This document shows positions 16,542 to 25,946 of a stretch of 64,000 nt of DNA, one piece after another. The notes under the pieces are model-generated. The model had not been told where the DNA came from and did no database searches. It saw only the letters and a list, made by a program, of their open reading frames with translations. Each line of letters starts with the position of its first letter. Within the stretch, counting starts at the first letter, position 1. The position numbers and the translations under genes were made by a program. Source of the stretch: Caulobacter sp. UNC279MFTsu5.1 (GTDB lineage Bacteria; Pseudomonadota; Alphaproteobacteria; Caulobacterales; Caulobacteraceae); contig NZ_FORN01000016.1 of assembly GCF_900114015.1 (NCBI RefSeq), positions 1 through 64,000 of the forward strand. Direction: 5' to 3'.

Positions 16542-17003
16542 TCAGACCGTCGGCCGCCATCCCTCCGGCGCCAGTTCGAAGCCCTCGAACCGGAAGCCCG
16601 GCGCCACGGTGCAGCCGACCAGGGTCCAGGCGCCAAGGCTGACGGCGGTCTGCCACCAGCCGGTCGGCACGATCAGCTGCGGCCGGCAGCCGGCGCGCAG
16701 GTCCGGCCCCAGGGTATGGGCGGTCGCGCCGTGGCCGTCGGGCGGCGACAGGGTCAGGCGGATCGGCGCGCCGGCGTACCAGTGCCAGGTCTCGACCGCG
16801 TCGATCCGGTGCCAGGCTGACAGCTCCTGCGCCTGCAGCAGGTAGTAGATGGCGGTGGAGGCGGGGCGGCCGTGGGCGTCGACCGCCGTGTCCTCGAAGG
16901 TGCGCCTGTACCAGCCGCCCTCCGGGTGCGGGGCCATGTCCAGCAGGCGGATGATCTCGCGGGCGCCCAGGTCGCCGGCGAGGCCGCGCGGGTCGATGCT
17001 CAT
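16542..17003 (-). CDS. Cupin family protein (DUF985)
   Basis: A 153-residue single-domain cupin of the DUF985 type. Characteristic segments are MAPHPEGGWYRRTF near the N-terminus, AIYYLLQ and SAWHRIDA-E-WHWYAG, then LIVPTGWWQTA and VAPGFRFEGFEL. The His and Glu positions suit metal or sugar-derivative binding. The ATG overlaps the gloB stop (ATGA), so it is coupled to and expressed with gloB. The specific function is not known. Confidence 0.88.
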   Translation of the reverse strand: MSIDPRGLAGDLGAREIIRLLDMAPHPEGGWYRRTFEDTAVDAHGRPASTAIYYLLQAQELSAWHRIDAVETWHWYAGAPIRLTLSPPDGHGATAHTLGPDLRAGCRPQLIVPTGWWQTAVSLGAWTLVGCTVAPGFRFEGFELAPEGWRPTV

Positions 17004-17746
17004 CCTTTGAAGCCGTCCTTGGCGGCGCGAATCTCGCCGAAGGCGTCGGCCGGGGTCAGATGCGGCCGCAGCAGGGGGGCGCGCAAGAACGGATTGGTCG
17101 CCTTTTCCAGGCCGATCGTGGTCGGCACGGTGGGCTCGCCCCGCTCGCGGGCGGCGAACACCGCCTCGGCCCGATCCCTGAGCGCCGGGGCGTCGTCCAC
17201 CGACAGGGCGAAGCGGGCGTTCGCGGCGGTGTATTCGTGGGCGCAGTAGACGGTGGTGTCGTCAGGCAGGGCGGCCAGTTTCGACAGCGAGCCCCACATC
17301 TGCTCGGGCGTGCCCTCGAACAATCGGCCGCAACCCAGGGCGAACAGGGTGTCGCCGACGAAGGCGATGCGGTCGGCGGCGTCGTGATAGGCGATGTGGC
17401 CCAGGGTGTGGCCGCCGGTGTCGATCACCGCGAGCGGCGTCTCGCCCAGCATCACCGTGTCGCCCTGGCCGACGCTGCGGTCGAGCGGGGCGATGCGGGT
17501 CACCTCCGGCGGTCCGACGATCGTCGCCCCGGTCGCCGCCTGGATCGCGGCGTTGCCGCCGGCGTGGTCGGGGTGCCAGTGGGTGTTGAGGATCAGGTCC
17601 AGCGTCCAGCCCAGCCTGTCCAGCTGGGCCAGGATCGCGTCGGCGTCGGGCGTGTCGATCGTCGCCGTCGTGCCGGTGGCCTCGTCGCGCACGAGAAAGC
17701 CGTAATTGTCCGACAGGCAGGGAAACTGGTGAACGGTCAGCGACAT
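17000..17746 (-). CDS. gloB: Hydroxyacylglutathione hydrolase (glyoxalase II)
   Basis: Binuclear metallo-beta-lactamase-fold enzyme that hydrolyses S-lactoylglutathione to lactate and glutathione, the second step of methylglyoxal detoxification. The THWHPDH metal motif is at residues 55-61. Further metal ligands are visible in GGHTLGHIAY, VGDTLF and CAHEY-A. The C-terminal HAGH domain ends with NPFLR and F-EIRAAKD. The 248-residue length is normal. I take the ATG at 17746; an upstream in-frame start would add eight residues. It forms an overlapping pair with the DUF985 gene. Confidence 0.95.
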   Translation of the reverse strand: MSLTVHQFPCLSDNYGFLVRDEATGTTATIDTPDADAILAQLDRLGWTLDLILNTHWHPDHAGGNAAIQAATGATIVGPPEVTRIAPLDRSVGQGDTVMLGETPLAVIDTGGHTLGHIAYHDAADRIAFVGDTLFALGCGRLFEGTPEQMWGSLSKLAALPDDTTVYCAHEYTAANARFALSVDDAPALRDRAEAVFAARERGEPTVPTTIGLEKATNPFLRAPLLRPHLTPADAFGEIRAAKDGFKG

Positions 17747-17846
17747 GGTTTCGACTCCGGACAGGGCCAAGTCCTTTTAGGGGGCGGGGACGTGACGCCA
17801 GGGACCCGCCCGCCTACATAGATGAAGCGATCGATCGGGAGACTCA

Positions 17847-18668
17847 ATGCGCCGCGACGTGCTCGATCTCAGAGCCTTCTACGCCAGTCCGCTCGGGCGC
17901 GCGGCCCGCGAGATGCTGGGCCGCAAGGTCGAGGAGGCGTGGGGCGACGCGCGCGGGCTGGACGTGATGGGCCTGGGCTACGCCACGCCGTTTCTCGACC
18001 AGGCCCGCCCTCAGGCCCGTCGTGTGATCGCGGCCATGCCCGCCGCCCAGGGCGTCGAGGTCTGGCCCAGCGGCGGGGCCAACGCCGCGACCCTGGTCGA
18101 GGAGACGGCCCTGCCGTTCCCCAACGCCATGTTCGACCGCATCCTGGCCGTTCATGCCCTGGAGGAGGCCGACGATCCGGCCGCGGTCCTGCGCGAGCTC
18201 TGGCGGGTCATGGCGCCGTCCGGCCGCCTGATCGTCGCCGTGGCGTCGCGCGACGGCCTGTGGGCGGGGGCCGAGAGCACGCCCTTCGGTCATGGCCGGC
18301 CGTTCAGCCGCCACCAACTGGAGGCCCTGCTGCGCGAGGCGGACCTGGAGCCAGCGGGCTGGACAAGAGCCCTCTACGCCCCGCCCCTGTCGGTGGCCGC
18401 GCGCTGGGCCGAGGGGTTCGAGCAGGTCGGGGCCCGCCTGTGGCCACGCTTCGCCGGCCTGATCCTGATGGAGGCCGTCAAGCAGACCTTCGCGGTCAAG
18501 CCGCGCGGCAGCCGCGCTCGCGTTCGGGTATTCGCGCCCGGAGTGCTCGCGCCCTCGCCGGGCGGTCCCGCTCCGGTCAGGGCGGCGCCTGTTCGAAAGG
18601 CGCCGCGTACTCTAAATGCCGCAAAGCTCTTGGAGCCATCGATTCCCAGGCCTAGCCTGAAGTCATAG
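17847..18668 (+). CDS. SAM-dependent methyltransferase (Methyltransf_11 type)
   Basis: A 273-residue putative methyltransferase. The SAM-binding core is degenerate (VMGLGYATPFLD in place of the classic G-x-G-x-G), but the acidic-loop and post-motif features remain: LPFPNAMFDRILAVHALEEADDP followed by LRELWRVMAPSGRLIVAV. The C-terminal tail (about 60 residues) is Pro/Arg-rich and low in complexity. It lies head to head with gloB across a 100-base gap. In related genomes this gene is often found next to gloB. The substrate is unknown. Confidence 0.82.
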   Translation: MRRDVLDLRAFYASPLGRAAREMLGRKVEEAWGDARGLDVMGLGYATPFLDQARPQARRVIAAMPAAQGVEVWPSGGANAATLVEETALPFPNAMFDRILAVHALEEADDPAAVLRELWRVMAPSGRLIVAVASRDGLWAGAESTPFGHGRPFSRHQLEALLREADLEPAGWTRALYAPPLSVAARWAEGFEQVGARLWPRFAGLILMEAVKQTFAVKPRGSRARVRVFAPGVLAPSPGGPAPVRAAPVRKAPRTLNAAKLLEPSIPRPSLKS

Positions 18669-18697
18669 AACAAGCCGTCGCCAGCGGGAGCCGCGCC

Positions 18698-19042
18698 ATG
18701 AAGATGATCGTCGCCGTTATCAAGCCCAGTCGCCTGGACGCCGTGCTTGAGGCGGTCACCGAGGCGGGCGCCTCGGGCCTGACGGTCACCGAGGTTCGCG
18801 GCTACGGCCGACAGAAGGGCAAGACCGAGGTCTATCGCGGCGCGGAGTACGAGGTGAAGCTGCTGCCCAAGGTCAAGCTGGAGATCGCCGTGGCCAACGA
18901 CGTGGTCGAGCCGGTGGTCGAGGCCCTGCAGCGCACCGCCAACACCGGCAAGATCGGCGACGGCAAGGTGTTCGTCCTGGACCTGGAGCAGGCCCTGCGC
19001 ATCCGCACCGGCGAACGCGACGCGGCGGCGATCGCGGGGTAG
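18698..19042 (+). CDS. glnK: Nitrogen regulatory protein P-II
   Basis: A 114-residue trimeric PII signal protein that binds ATP/ADP and 2-oxoglutarate and regulates nitrogen assimilation. The T-loop contains the uridylylation site Tyr51 (RGAEYEVKLLPK). The N-terminus MKMIVAVIKP and the GKIGDGKVFV loop are conserved. It starts 29 bases after the methyltransferase gene. No ammonium transporter (amtB) or glnA lies on either side, which is unusual for glnK- or glnB-type genes. The choice of glnK over glnB is uncertain. Confidence 0.92.
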   Translation: MKMIVAVIKPSRLDAVLEAVTEAGASGLTVTEVRGYGRQKGKTEVYRGAEYEVKLLPKVKLEIAVANDVVEPVVEALQRTANTGKIGDGKVFVLDLEQALRIRTGERDAAAIAG

Positions 19043-19071
19043 GGTCCTACTTCACGGTCGCCCCCAAGAAG

Positions 19072-19181
19072 TTGTCATCCCGGAAGCCTCGCAGAGGCAG
19101 TCCGGGACCCAGGGCGACCGCACCGCATTGGCCCAGTCCTCTGGATCCCGGCTCTCCGCCGCGCTGCGGCCGGGATGGCAA
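19072..19181. repeat. Dispersed palindromic intergenic element
   Basis: A roughly 110-base imperfect palindrome between converging genes. The ends are inverted copies: TTGTCATCCCGG at the left and CCGGGATGGCAA at the right, with internal CCGGGACCC and GGATCCCGG arms. The layout is that of a short non-coding dispersed element of the kind found in many Caulobacterales genomes. It has no coding capacity. Confidence 0.6.
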
Positions 19182-19239
19182 CCCGGATGGGCGACTTGAT
19201 CGTGAAGGATGCTTTTGCAACCCGTCGGTGGGCCGCACC

Positions 19240-20796
19240 CTACCCCTCCAGCTCCCGCAGGTCCCGTCCGCGCGTCTCGGTCCCGAACCCGGCGACCAGG
19301 ATCAGCGCCAGGGCCAGCGGGGCGATGATCATCAGGGCGGCGACCTTCAGCGGCGGCACGGCCGCCAGGATGCCCAACAATTGGGCGATCAGTCCGCCCG
19401 ACTTGCTGCACGCCGCCACCCAGCCCGTGGCTCGGCCGCGGACCCGCGAGGGAAAGCTCTCGGCCGTGTAGGGCAGCAGGATGGCCAGCAGGCCGTTCGT
19501 GCCGATGATCATCAGCGCCACCGGCAGCACCGGGCTGACGCCGGGGCCGATGGTCAGCACGCCGGCCACGCCCAGGGCGCTGACCGCGATCGTCGCCGCC
19601 AGCGACCATTTGGTGCTCCAGCGGCTGTAGAGGAAGGCGCAGACGAAGACGGTCGGGAAGGCGATCAGGGCGGACTTGGCCAGCAGCTGGCTGGAGACGC
19701 CGACGCTGTGGCCCTCGGCGACCAGCTCGGCCGGCAGCCACAGCAGCAGGCCGAAATTGACCAGGCCCCAGGCCACGGCCGCGATGCTCAGAGCGGCGGT
19801 CTTGCCCAGGAAGCGCCGCTCGACCGGCGGCGGGGTCAGGACATGGTGGTGGTCCTCGGGCCGGTCGGCCTTTTCGCGGACCACCGAGCCGAACCGCTTC
19901 ATCACCGCGTGGGCGGCGTCCAGGCGGCCGATCGCCATCAGGAACTTGGCGGATTCGGGGATCGCGCCGCTGAGGGCGATCAGGATCAGGCCGGTCGGCA
20001 GGTTCAGGAACCACATGATCCGCCAGCCGAACTCCGGCTGCAGCCAGGCCGACGAACTGGACGAGGCCAGGTAGCCGCCCACCGCCCCCAGGCCCCCGAC
20101 CAGCACCAGGGCCCAGCCGCGGTGCTTGGACGGCATGGTCTCGGCCAGCAGGGCGTAGACCACCGGCAGCAGCCCGCCGGCCGCCGCGCCCATCATGAAG
20201 CACATGCCGACGTTCCACCAGAAATCGGGCATGGCTCCGCAGATCGAGGTGCCGACGAACATCACCGCCGACAGCAGGATCGACGCCCGCCGCCCGAACA
20301 CGTCGGCCAGGGCGCCCCAGATGATCGAGCCGGCCACGGTGCCGGTCAGGGCGGCGAACGGCAGCCAGGCGACCATCGCCTTGCTGACCCCGTACTCCTT
20401 GATCATGCCGGGCACCACGAAGCCCAGGCTGGCCGGCTTCATGATGTCGATGATCAGGGCCACGACCAGCACCAGCATCAGGCCCCAGTGGGCCAGCGAC
20501 AGCGGGGCGTCCTCGGGCGGCGTGATCTCGATCGTGTGCTCCAGGTGGTGGTCGACGCCGCGCCGGGGCAGCAGGCCCCAGCCGGCCAGGGCGCAGCCGG
20601 GCGGGATCAACAGCATCCCCACGGTCATGCCCAGGTCCATTTTCATGCCGGCCAGCCGGTAGCCGATGTCGGCGCCCATCAGGTACATCGGCACGTGCAG
20701 GACCACGCCGGCGGTGACCACCAGGCAGCCCAGCCAGAAGGCCCACAGGCGCTTGCGGTCGGCGAGGACATGATGGGCGGGCGTCTGGGCGGTCAT
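19240..20796 (-). CDS. Major facilitator superfamily transporter
   Basis: A 518-residue, about 12-helix inner-membrane carrier. The loop 2-3 MFS signature is GALADVFGRR, and the segment PESAKFLMAIGR-DAAHAVMKR matches the central loop of sugar- and aromatic-acid-type (SP/AAHS-like) MFS proteins. A His-rich stretch (EDHHHV) lies in that central loop. The N-terminus has an unusually long extra pair of hydrophobic segments before the signature (about residues 18-80). The ATG at 20796 is preferred. Substrate unknown. Confidence 0.88.
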   Translation of the reverse strand: MTAQTPAHHVLADRKRLWAFWLGCLVVTAGVVLHVPMYLMGADIGYRLAGMKMDLGMTVGMLLIPPGCALAGWGLLPRRGVDHHLEHTIEITPPEDAPLSLAHWGLMLVLVVALIIDIMKPASLGFVVPGMIKEYGVSKAMVAWLPFAALTGTVAGSIIWGALADVFGRRASILLSAVMFVGTSICGAMPDFWWNVGMCFMMGAAAGGLLPVVYALLAETMPSKHRGWALVLVGGLGAVGGYLASSSSSAWLQPEFGWRIMWFLNLPTGLILIALSGAIPESAKFLMAIGRLDAAHAVMKRFGSVVREKADRPEDHHHVLTPPPVERRFLGKTAALSIAAVAWGLVNFGLLLWLPAELVAEGHSVGVSSQLLAKSALIAFPTVFVCAFLYSRWSTKWSLAATIAVSALGVAGVLTIGPGVSPVLPVALMIIGTNGLLAILLPYTAESFPSRVRGRATGWVAACSKSGGLIAQLLGILAAVPPLKVAALMIIAPLALALILVAGFGTETRGRDLRELEG

Positions 20797-20888
20797 GGGC
20801 GTCCAACAAGCATGCGTGAGCGTTCTATCCAAGCGGAGCCATAACATGGGTCCGTGCGTTGACGAATTTCCATGGCACAAGGGGCGAT

Positions 20889-22424
20889 ATGGCCGACGAC
20901 GCATCCGCGCTGACTTCCGCTTCCCTGCTCCGACCGGGCGCCACCTGCTGGCGCGTGGAGCAGGCCGACCGGCTGGCGTTGTTCATCGACAACGACGAGG
21001 CGTTCGACGCGCTGAAGTCGATCCTGCTGTCGGCCCGGAAGTCGATCTGGATCCTGGCCTGGGTGTTCGACCCGCTGACGCGTCTCGATCCCGACCGGGT
21101 CAGGAAGAGCCGAGACCCCAAGCACGTGGACCGCATCGGCCTGCTGCTGCGCCGGCAGGCCGCGCTGAACCCCGGCCTGGACGTGCGGATCCTGGTCTGG
21201 GACATGCCGTTCCCCATCGCCGCCTCGCAGCTGTTCGGACCGCATCGCGGCCAGGTGTTCTTCACCGGATCGCGGGTGAAGTACCATCTCGACAACACCC
21301 TGCCGGCCAGCGCCAGCCACCACCAGAAGGTGGTCGTGGTCGATGGCGCGGTGGCCCTGGTCAGCGGCGGCGACATCGGCGTCGATCGCTGGGACACCAC
21401 CCAGCACCTGGACAACGACCCTCGCCGCCGCCTGCCCACGGGCCATCACTATCCGGCCCGGCACGAGGTGGCGGCCCTGGTCGACGGCAAGGCGGCCGAG
21501 GCCCTGGGCGACCTGTTCATCGCCCGATGGGCCCGATCGACGGGCGAGTCGCTTGCGCGCCCGGACAAGCCCGAGGCGGCGCCCTGGCCGGACTATCTGG
21601 TCCCCGACCTTCGCAACCTGCCCGTCGGCGTCTGCCGCACGCAGCCGGCCTGGAAGGGCGACCCGGAGATCAACGAGACGATGCTGATGCACCTGGCCAG
21701 CATCAAGGCGGCCCGGCGGCTGATCTATCTCGAGAACCAGTACCTGACCTCGCCGATCATCGTCGAAGCCCTAGCCGAGCGCCTGGCCGAGCCGGACGGC
21801 CCCGAGGTGGTGACCGTCGGGCCGGCCCACAGCCCCAGCTATTTCGACCAGATGACGATGGACAGCGCCCGCACCTCGGCGATCAACCGCCTGCGCGAGA
21901 TCGACGTCCACCGCCGCTTCTCGGCCTTCAGCGCCCGCACGCCAAAGGGGGCGGCGATCATCGTCCATTCCAAGGTGGCGATCATGGACGACCGGGTGCT
22001 GCGGCTGGGCTCGGCCAACCTCAACAACCGCTCGATCGGGCTGGACACCGAGTGCGACATCGCCTTCGAGGGTACCGACGAGACCAGCCGCGCCGCGATC
22101 CGCGCCTTCCTGGGCCGGCTGATCGGTCACTTCCTCGACCACGAGACCGGCTACGTGCTGGAGACCTACGACCGCCTGGGCGGTCTGGCGGCGACGATCA
22201 ACGCACTGGATCGCAAGGACGGCCAGCCGCGCCGCCTGGCGCCGGCGCCGATCAGGCCGCTGACGGGCGTCCAGCAGTTCATCGCCGACTGGAGCCTGGG
22301 CGACGCCATCTCGCCCACCGACGCCTGGCGGCCCTGGGGCCGCCGCAAGCGCCTCAAGCGCGAGCTGCGCCGCCTGACGGACGAAGATCAAAGCCCGGCG
22401 CTGCCGGACCACCTGCAGGACTGA
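20889..22424 (+). CDS. Phospholipase D-like protein with two HKD motifs
   Basis: A 511-residue PLD superfamily enzyme, which cleaves or transfers phosphodiesters through a phosphohistidine intermediate. It has two HxK(x4)D motifs: one at 145-152 (within HHQKVVVVDG) followed by SGGDIGVDRWD, and one at 360-367 (HSKVAIMD) followed by GSANLNNRS. The overall plan resembles bacterial secreted and eukaryotic-type PLDs, but no signal peptide is visible, so a cytosolic or membrane-associated site is likely. The ATG at 20889 has AAGGGG upstream. It is divergent from the MFS gene. Confidence 0.92.
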   Translation: MADDASALTSASLLRPGATCWRVEQADRLALFIDNDEAFDALKSILLSARKSIWILAWVFDPLTRLDPDRVRKSRDPKHVDRIGLLLRRQAALNPGLDVRILVWDMPFPIAASQLFGPHRGQVFFTGSRVKYHLDNTLPASASHHQKVVVVDGAVALVSGGDIGVDRWDTTQHLDNDPRRRLPTGHHYPARHEVAALVDGKAAEALGDLFIARWARSTGESLARPDKPEAAPWPDYLVPDLRNLPVGVCRTQPAWKGDPEINETMLMHLASIKAARRLIYLENQYLTSPIIVEALAERLAEPDGPEVVTVGPAHSPSYFDQMTMDSARTSAINRLREIDVHRRFSAFSARTPKGAAIIVHSKVAIMDDRVLRLGSANLNNRSIGLDTECDIAFEGTDETSRAAIRAFLGRLIGHFLDHETGYVLETYDRLGGLAATINALDRKDGQPRRLAPAPIRPLTGVQQFIADWSLGDAISPTDAWRPWGRRKRLKRELRRLTDEDQSPALPDHLQD

Positions 22425-22461
22425 ATCCTTCTCCGCTCAAAACCGGAGAACGCGCGCGGCG

Positions 22462-23208
22462 TCAGGCGCCTGTGATCTCCAGGTCGATCACCAGCGGCAG
22501 GTGGTCCGAGGCGGTCCGCGCCAGAGCGCCGTAGGGCGAGCGCACCCCTACCGTCTCCAGGCCCTTGGTCAGGAAGACGTGGTCGATGCGCATGAACGGG
22601 AAGTGGGACGGGAAGGTCGCGGTCGGGGTCCGCCGCCATGACGCGGTCGGCGCCTGGGCGTCGCGCAGGGCGGCCTTCAGCAGGCGATAGGTCGCCGAAT
22701 AGGGCGTGGCGTTGAAGTCGCCCAGCAGGATGCCCGGGGCCTTCCAGGCTTCGTGGGTGACCCAGCCCTCGCCCAGCAGCGCGGCGGCCTGGCGCTTCTG
22801 CTCCTGGGGCACCAGGCCCAGGTGGGTGTTGATGATCTGCACCGGCGTCCCGCCGACCTCGACGGTGATCCAGATGGCGCCGCGCGGCTCCAGGCCAGGA
22901 ATGCGAGGATACAGCGGCAGGCCGTCGGCCTTGACCTTCTTTTCGGGCAGGGCGGTCAGGATGGCGTCGCCGTAGAGCTCCTCCTCCACCGCCATGGCCG
23001 GATGGAAATGCGAGCGCATCTTCAGCAGTTCGGCCAGGCGATGGGCCTGGTCCACGCCCCTGGTGCGGGCCCGGCGGACGTCCAGTTCCTGAAGCGCCAC
23101 CACGTCGGCGTTCTCCGCAGCGATGACCTCGGCCACACGCTCGACGTCGAGCTTGCGATCCGTGCCCACGCAGCGGTGGACATTGTAGGTCATGAGACGA
23201 AGCTTCAT
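22462..23208 (-). CDS. Endonuclease/exonuclease/phosphatase family protein
   Basis: A 248-residue metal-dependent phosphoesterase. It shows the EEP core motifs: MTYNVHRC at the N-terminus, ALQELD (catalytic Glu), NTHLG, GDFNATP, and the C-terminal RIDHVF and TASDHLPLVID. Substrates in this family range from DNA to phospholipids and inositol phosphates. Its start overlaps the metW stop by ATGA, and it ends close to the converging PLD gene, another phosphodiesterase. The adjacency of EEP and PLD family genes is often seen and may hint at a membrane-lipid role. Confidence 0.9.
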   Translation of the reverse strand: MKLRLMTYNVHRCVGTDRKLDVERVAEVIAAENADVVALQELDVRRARTRGVDQAHRLAELLKMRSHFHPAMAVEEELYGDAILTALPEKKVKADGLPLYPRIPGLEPRGAIWITVEVGGTPVQIINTHLGLVPQEQKRQAAALLGEGWVTHEAWKAPGILLGDFNATPYSATYRLLKAALRDAQAPTASWRRTPTATFPSHFPFMRIDHVFLTKGLETVGVRSPYGALARTASDHLPLVIDLEITGA

Positions 23209-23861
23209 CCGTCGAAGAGATCGCCTGAGGGAGCTGGAGGTTCCGCCATGGCGGGCGGGGGATTGCGGCTGAGCAGGAACAGGCAGCTTTCGGCGCGCCA
23301 GTTCTCGATGGCCTTGGTCGGGTCGATCTGCCGGGCCGGGCCGTTCCCCGCGAAGGCGGCGCAGGCGTCGATGCGCACGCCCAGGTCTTCGGTTAGGGCC
23401 AGGAAGTCGGCCAGGGTGCACAGGTGGATGTTGGGCGTCGCCCACCAGGGCAGGGGCAGGGCCTCGGTCTCGGGCATGCGGCCCCGGTGCAGCAGCGACC
23501 AGCGCACGCGCCAATGGCCGAAGTTCGGGAACGACACCACGGCCCGGTCAGCGATCCGCAGCAGCTCGTCCAGCACGTGCCGCGGCCGCCGCGTGGCCTG
23601 CAGGGTCTGGGACAGCACCGCATAATCGAAGGTGCGGTCGGGGAAGTGGTCGAGGTCCTGGTCGGCGTCGCCCTGCACCACCGACAGGCCGCGCGACATG
23701 CAGGCGGCCACCCCGGCGGCGCTGATCTCCAGCCCCCGGCCGTCGACCTGCTTTTCCCGGGTCAGCAGGTCCAGCAGCACGCCCTCGCCGCAGCCGACGT
23801 CCAGCACGCGCGATCCCGGGCGGACGAGGCGCAGGATCTCCTTGAAGTCTTCGCGGATCAT
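23205..23861 (-). CDS. metW: Methionine biosynthesis protein MetW
   Basis: A 218-residue methyltransferase-fold protein that partners MetX in methionine synthesis. It shows the MetW features: [13 protein letters not shown] near residues 19-31, GLEIS, a GDAD-DL block, [14 protein letters not shown], and [10 protein letters not shown]. It overlaps metX by four bases (ATGA) upstream and the EEP gene by four bases downstream, making a tightly coupled three-gene operon. In this group MetX needs MetW for full acetyltransferase activity, so the pairing is functional. Confidence 0.95.
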   Translation of the reverse strand: MIREDFKEILRLVRPGSRVLDVGCGEGVLLDLLTREKQVDGRGLEISAAGVAACMSRGLSVVQGDADQDLDHFPDRTFDYAVLSQTLQATRRPRHVLDELLRIADRAVVSFPNFGHWRVRWSLLHRGRMPETEALPLPWWATPNIHLCTLADFLALTEDLGVRIDACAAFAGNGPARQIDPTKAIENWRAESCLFLLSRNPPPAMAEPPAPSGDLFDG

Positions 23862-25015
23862 CGGGACAGGCCCCGCTCCCGTTCCACCGAGCCGAGGAAG
23901 CCCTGCAGCGCCGCGTCCATCACCGGCTCGTCCAGCAGGAAGGCGTCGTGGCCCTTGTCGCTCTCGATCTCGACGAAGGCGGCCCGGCAGCCGGCGGCGG
24001 TCAGGGCGCGGACGATGTGGCGGTTCTCGGCAGTCGGGTAGAGCCAGTCGCTGGTGAACGACAGGACGCAGAAGCGCACGTGGCGCGCTCCGGCGAAGGC
24101 CTGGGCCAGCACCCCGCCGTGAGCGGCCGCCAGGTCGAAATAGTCCATCGCCCGGGTGATGTAGAGGTAGGAGTTGGCGTCGAAGCGGTCGACGAAGCTG
24201 GCCCCCTGGTGGCGCAGATAGCTCTCCACCTGGAAGTCGGCGTCGAAGCCCCACGACAGGCCGTCGCGCTGCAGTTCGCGGCCGAACTTCCGCTGCAGGG
24301 CCGGTTCGGACAGATAGGTGATGTGAGCGGCCATCCGCGCCACGGCCAGGCCCTTCTCGGGCCGCGACTTGCCCTCGGCATAGGCGCCCGCCTTCCAGTC
24401 GGGATCGGCCATGATCGCCTGGCGGCCCACCTCGTGGAAGGCGATGTTCTGGGCCGAATGGCGCGAGGCCGAGGCGACGATCACCGCGCTGAACAGCTTG
24501 TCCGGATAATCGGCCGCCCATTGCTGGACCTGCATGCCCCCCATCGAGCCGCCGACCACGGCCAGCAGGGTGTCCACGCCCAGCGCCTCGACCAGCATCG
24601 CCTGGCCGCGCACCATGTCGGCGATGGTGATCACCGGGAAGGTCAGGCCGTAGGCCTTGCCTGTCGCCGGATTGATCGACGCCGGGCCGGTCGAGCCCAT
24701 GCAGCCGCCGACCACATTGGAGCAGATGATGAAGTGCTTGGCCGGATCGATCGGTCTGCCGGGGCCGACCAGACGGGTCCACCAGCCGGGCTTGCCGCTG
24801 ATCGGGTGGGTTCCGGCCACGTGCTGGTCGCCGGTCAGGGCGTGGCAGATCAGGATGGCGTTCGTGCCGTCCGCGTTCAGTTCGCCCCAGGTGCGGTAGG
24901 CGATCTCCAGGTTTTCCAGCTGGGCGCCGGAGTCGAGCCGCAGGGGCTGATGGGGCGGGAACCGCCAGGTTCCGCCTTCGGTCAGCACAGGTCCGGCGAA
25001 GTCGAGTTCAGCCAT
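23858..25015 (-). CDS. metX: Homoserine O-acetyltransferase MetX
   Basis: Alpha/beta-hydrolase enzyme that acetylates (or in some relatives succinylates) L-homoserine in methionine synthesis. In the 385-residue protein the triad is Ser157 in GGSMGG, Asp323 in TSDWLYP and His356 in DKGHDAF. The [12 protein letters not shown] segment is the oxyanion and substrate loop. First gene of the metX-metW-EEP operon. Only 77 bases separate it from the divergent phosphatase gene, and I see no SAM-II riboswitch fold in that gap, although such a switch often precedes metX in this class. Confidence 0.96.
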   Translation of the reverse strand: MAELDFAGPVLTEGGTWRFPPHQPLRLDSGAQLENLEIAYRTWGELNADGTNAILICHALTGDQHVAGTHPISGKPGWWTRLVGPGRPIDPAKHFIICSNVVGGCMGSTGPASINPATGKAYGLTFPVITIADMVRGQAMLVEALGVDTLLAVVGGSMGGMQVQQWAADYPDKLFSAVIVASASRHSAQNIAFHEVGRQAIMADPDWKAGAYAEGKSRPEKGLAVARMAAHITYLSEPALQRKFGRELQRDGLSWGFDADFQVESYLRHQGASFVDRFDANSYLYITRAMDYFDLAAAHGGVLAQAFAGARHVRFCVLSFTSDWLYPTAENRHIVRALTAAGCRAAFVEIESDKGHDAFLLDEPVMDAALQGFLGSVERERGLSR

Positions 25016-25092
25016 GCCCGCCTTGGACCGCTTGGCGCCTTCTATGTCAACCGCGCGCTTCCGATGCGCCGCGGTGAAGGCTATGGAGGATC

Positions 25093-25605
25093 ATGGACCG
25101 ACTGATCCTCATGCGCCACGGTAAGGCCGAGCAACACGCCGCTTCGGGCGGCGATTTCGAGCGCGCCCTGGCGCCGCGCGGCCACAACGACGCGGCCCTG
25201 ATGGGCAAGGTGCTGGCCAAGGCCGGCCTGTCGCCGGACCTGGCCCTGGTCTCGTCGGCCCGCCGCACCCGCGAGACCTGGGACGCGGCCGCGCCGGCCT
25301 TTCCGAAGGCGCGGGCCGCGACCCGCCGCGACCTCTATCACGCCGAAGCCCAGGACGTGCTGGCGGCGATTCGCGAGGAGTCGCCCGACGGCGGAACCGT
25401 CATGGTGGTGGGCCACAATCCCGGCCTGCACGAACTGGCTCTGCGCCTGGCCATGGGCGGCCCGGCCGATCCCGCCCGGCTGGCCCAGCTGCGCGGCAAA
25501 TTCCCCACCGCGACGGTCGCGGTGTTTTCGATCGATCCCGACGGAGCCCCGACCTTGAGCCACCTGTTCTATGCTTCGGAAAACGGCGGGCACGGCGGCG
25601 AATGA
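25093..25605 (+). CDS. SixA-type histidine phosphatase
   Basis: A 170-residue histidine-phosphatase-superfamily protein. The catalytic LMRHGKAE block puts His at residue 9, and the second His is His108 in VVGHNPG. The small size and SSARRTRETW are typical of the SixA group, which removes phosphate from phosphohistidine proteins. A GGAGG lies just before the ATG. It heads a five-gene co-directional run that ends with a sensor histidine kinase; a link between the phosphatase and that kinase is possible but unproven. Confidence 0.9.
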   Translation: MDRLILMRHGKAEQHAASGGDFERALAPRGHNDAALMGKVLAKAGLSPDLALVSSARRTRETWDAAAPAFPKARAATRRDLYHAEAQDVLAAIREESPDGGTVMVVGHNPGLHELALRLAMGGPADPARLAQLRGKFPTATVAVFSIDPDGAPTLSHLFYASENGGHGGE

Positions 25606-25946
25606 GCAAGATCTACAAGATCCTTCCGAAGGCCGAGTGGGACGCCGCCCGCGCCGCCGGGACCTTCGCCGGCTCGGCGGTCGACCTGGCCGACGGGTTC
25701 ATCCATTTCTCCGGCCACGACACCGCCCAGCGGACCGCCGAGCTCTATTTCAAGGACCAGTCCGACCTGATGCTGCTGACCGTCGAGGCCGACGACCTGG
25801 GCGAGGCCCTGAAATGGGAGGCCTCGCGCGGCGGGGCCCTGTTTCCACACCTGTTCCGCGATCTGAGGGTGGACGAGGTGGTCGCCGAGCGGGCGCTGGA
25901 TCTCGACGCCGACGGCGTGCCGGTCCTGGGCGGGCTGACCGCATGA
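25602..25946 (+). CDS. DUF952 domain protein
   Basis: A 114-residue cytosolic protein of the DUF952 family. It has the typical IYKILPKAEWDAAR start, DLADGFIHFSGHDTAQRTAELYF and LKWEASRGGALFPHLF. The family is distantly related to ADP-ribosyl transferase folds in structure, but no activity is established. Start and stop both overlap neighbours by ATGA, so it is translated with sixA and pyrD. It commonly lies just upstream of pyrD in alphaproteobacteria. Confidence 0.9.
   Translation: MSKIYKILPKAEWDAARAAGTFAGSAVDLADGFIHFSGHDTAQRTAELYFKDQSDLMLLTVEADDLGEALKWEASRGGALFPHLFRDLRVDEVVAERALDLDADGVPVLGGLTA

Noticed and set aside
25016..25092. Possible SAM-II riboswitch before metX
   Set aside because: The gap to the divergent gene is only 77 bases, and I could not find the conserved pseudoknot segments.
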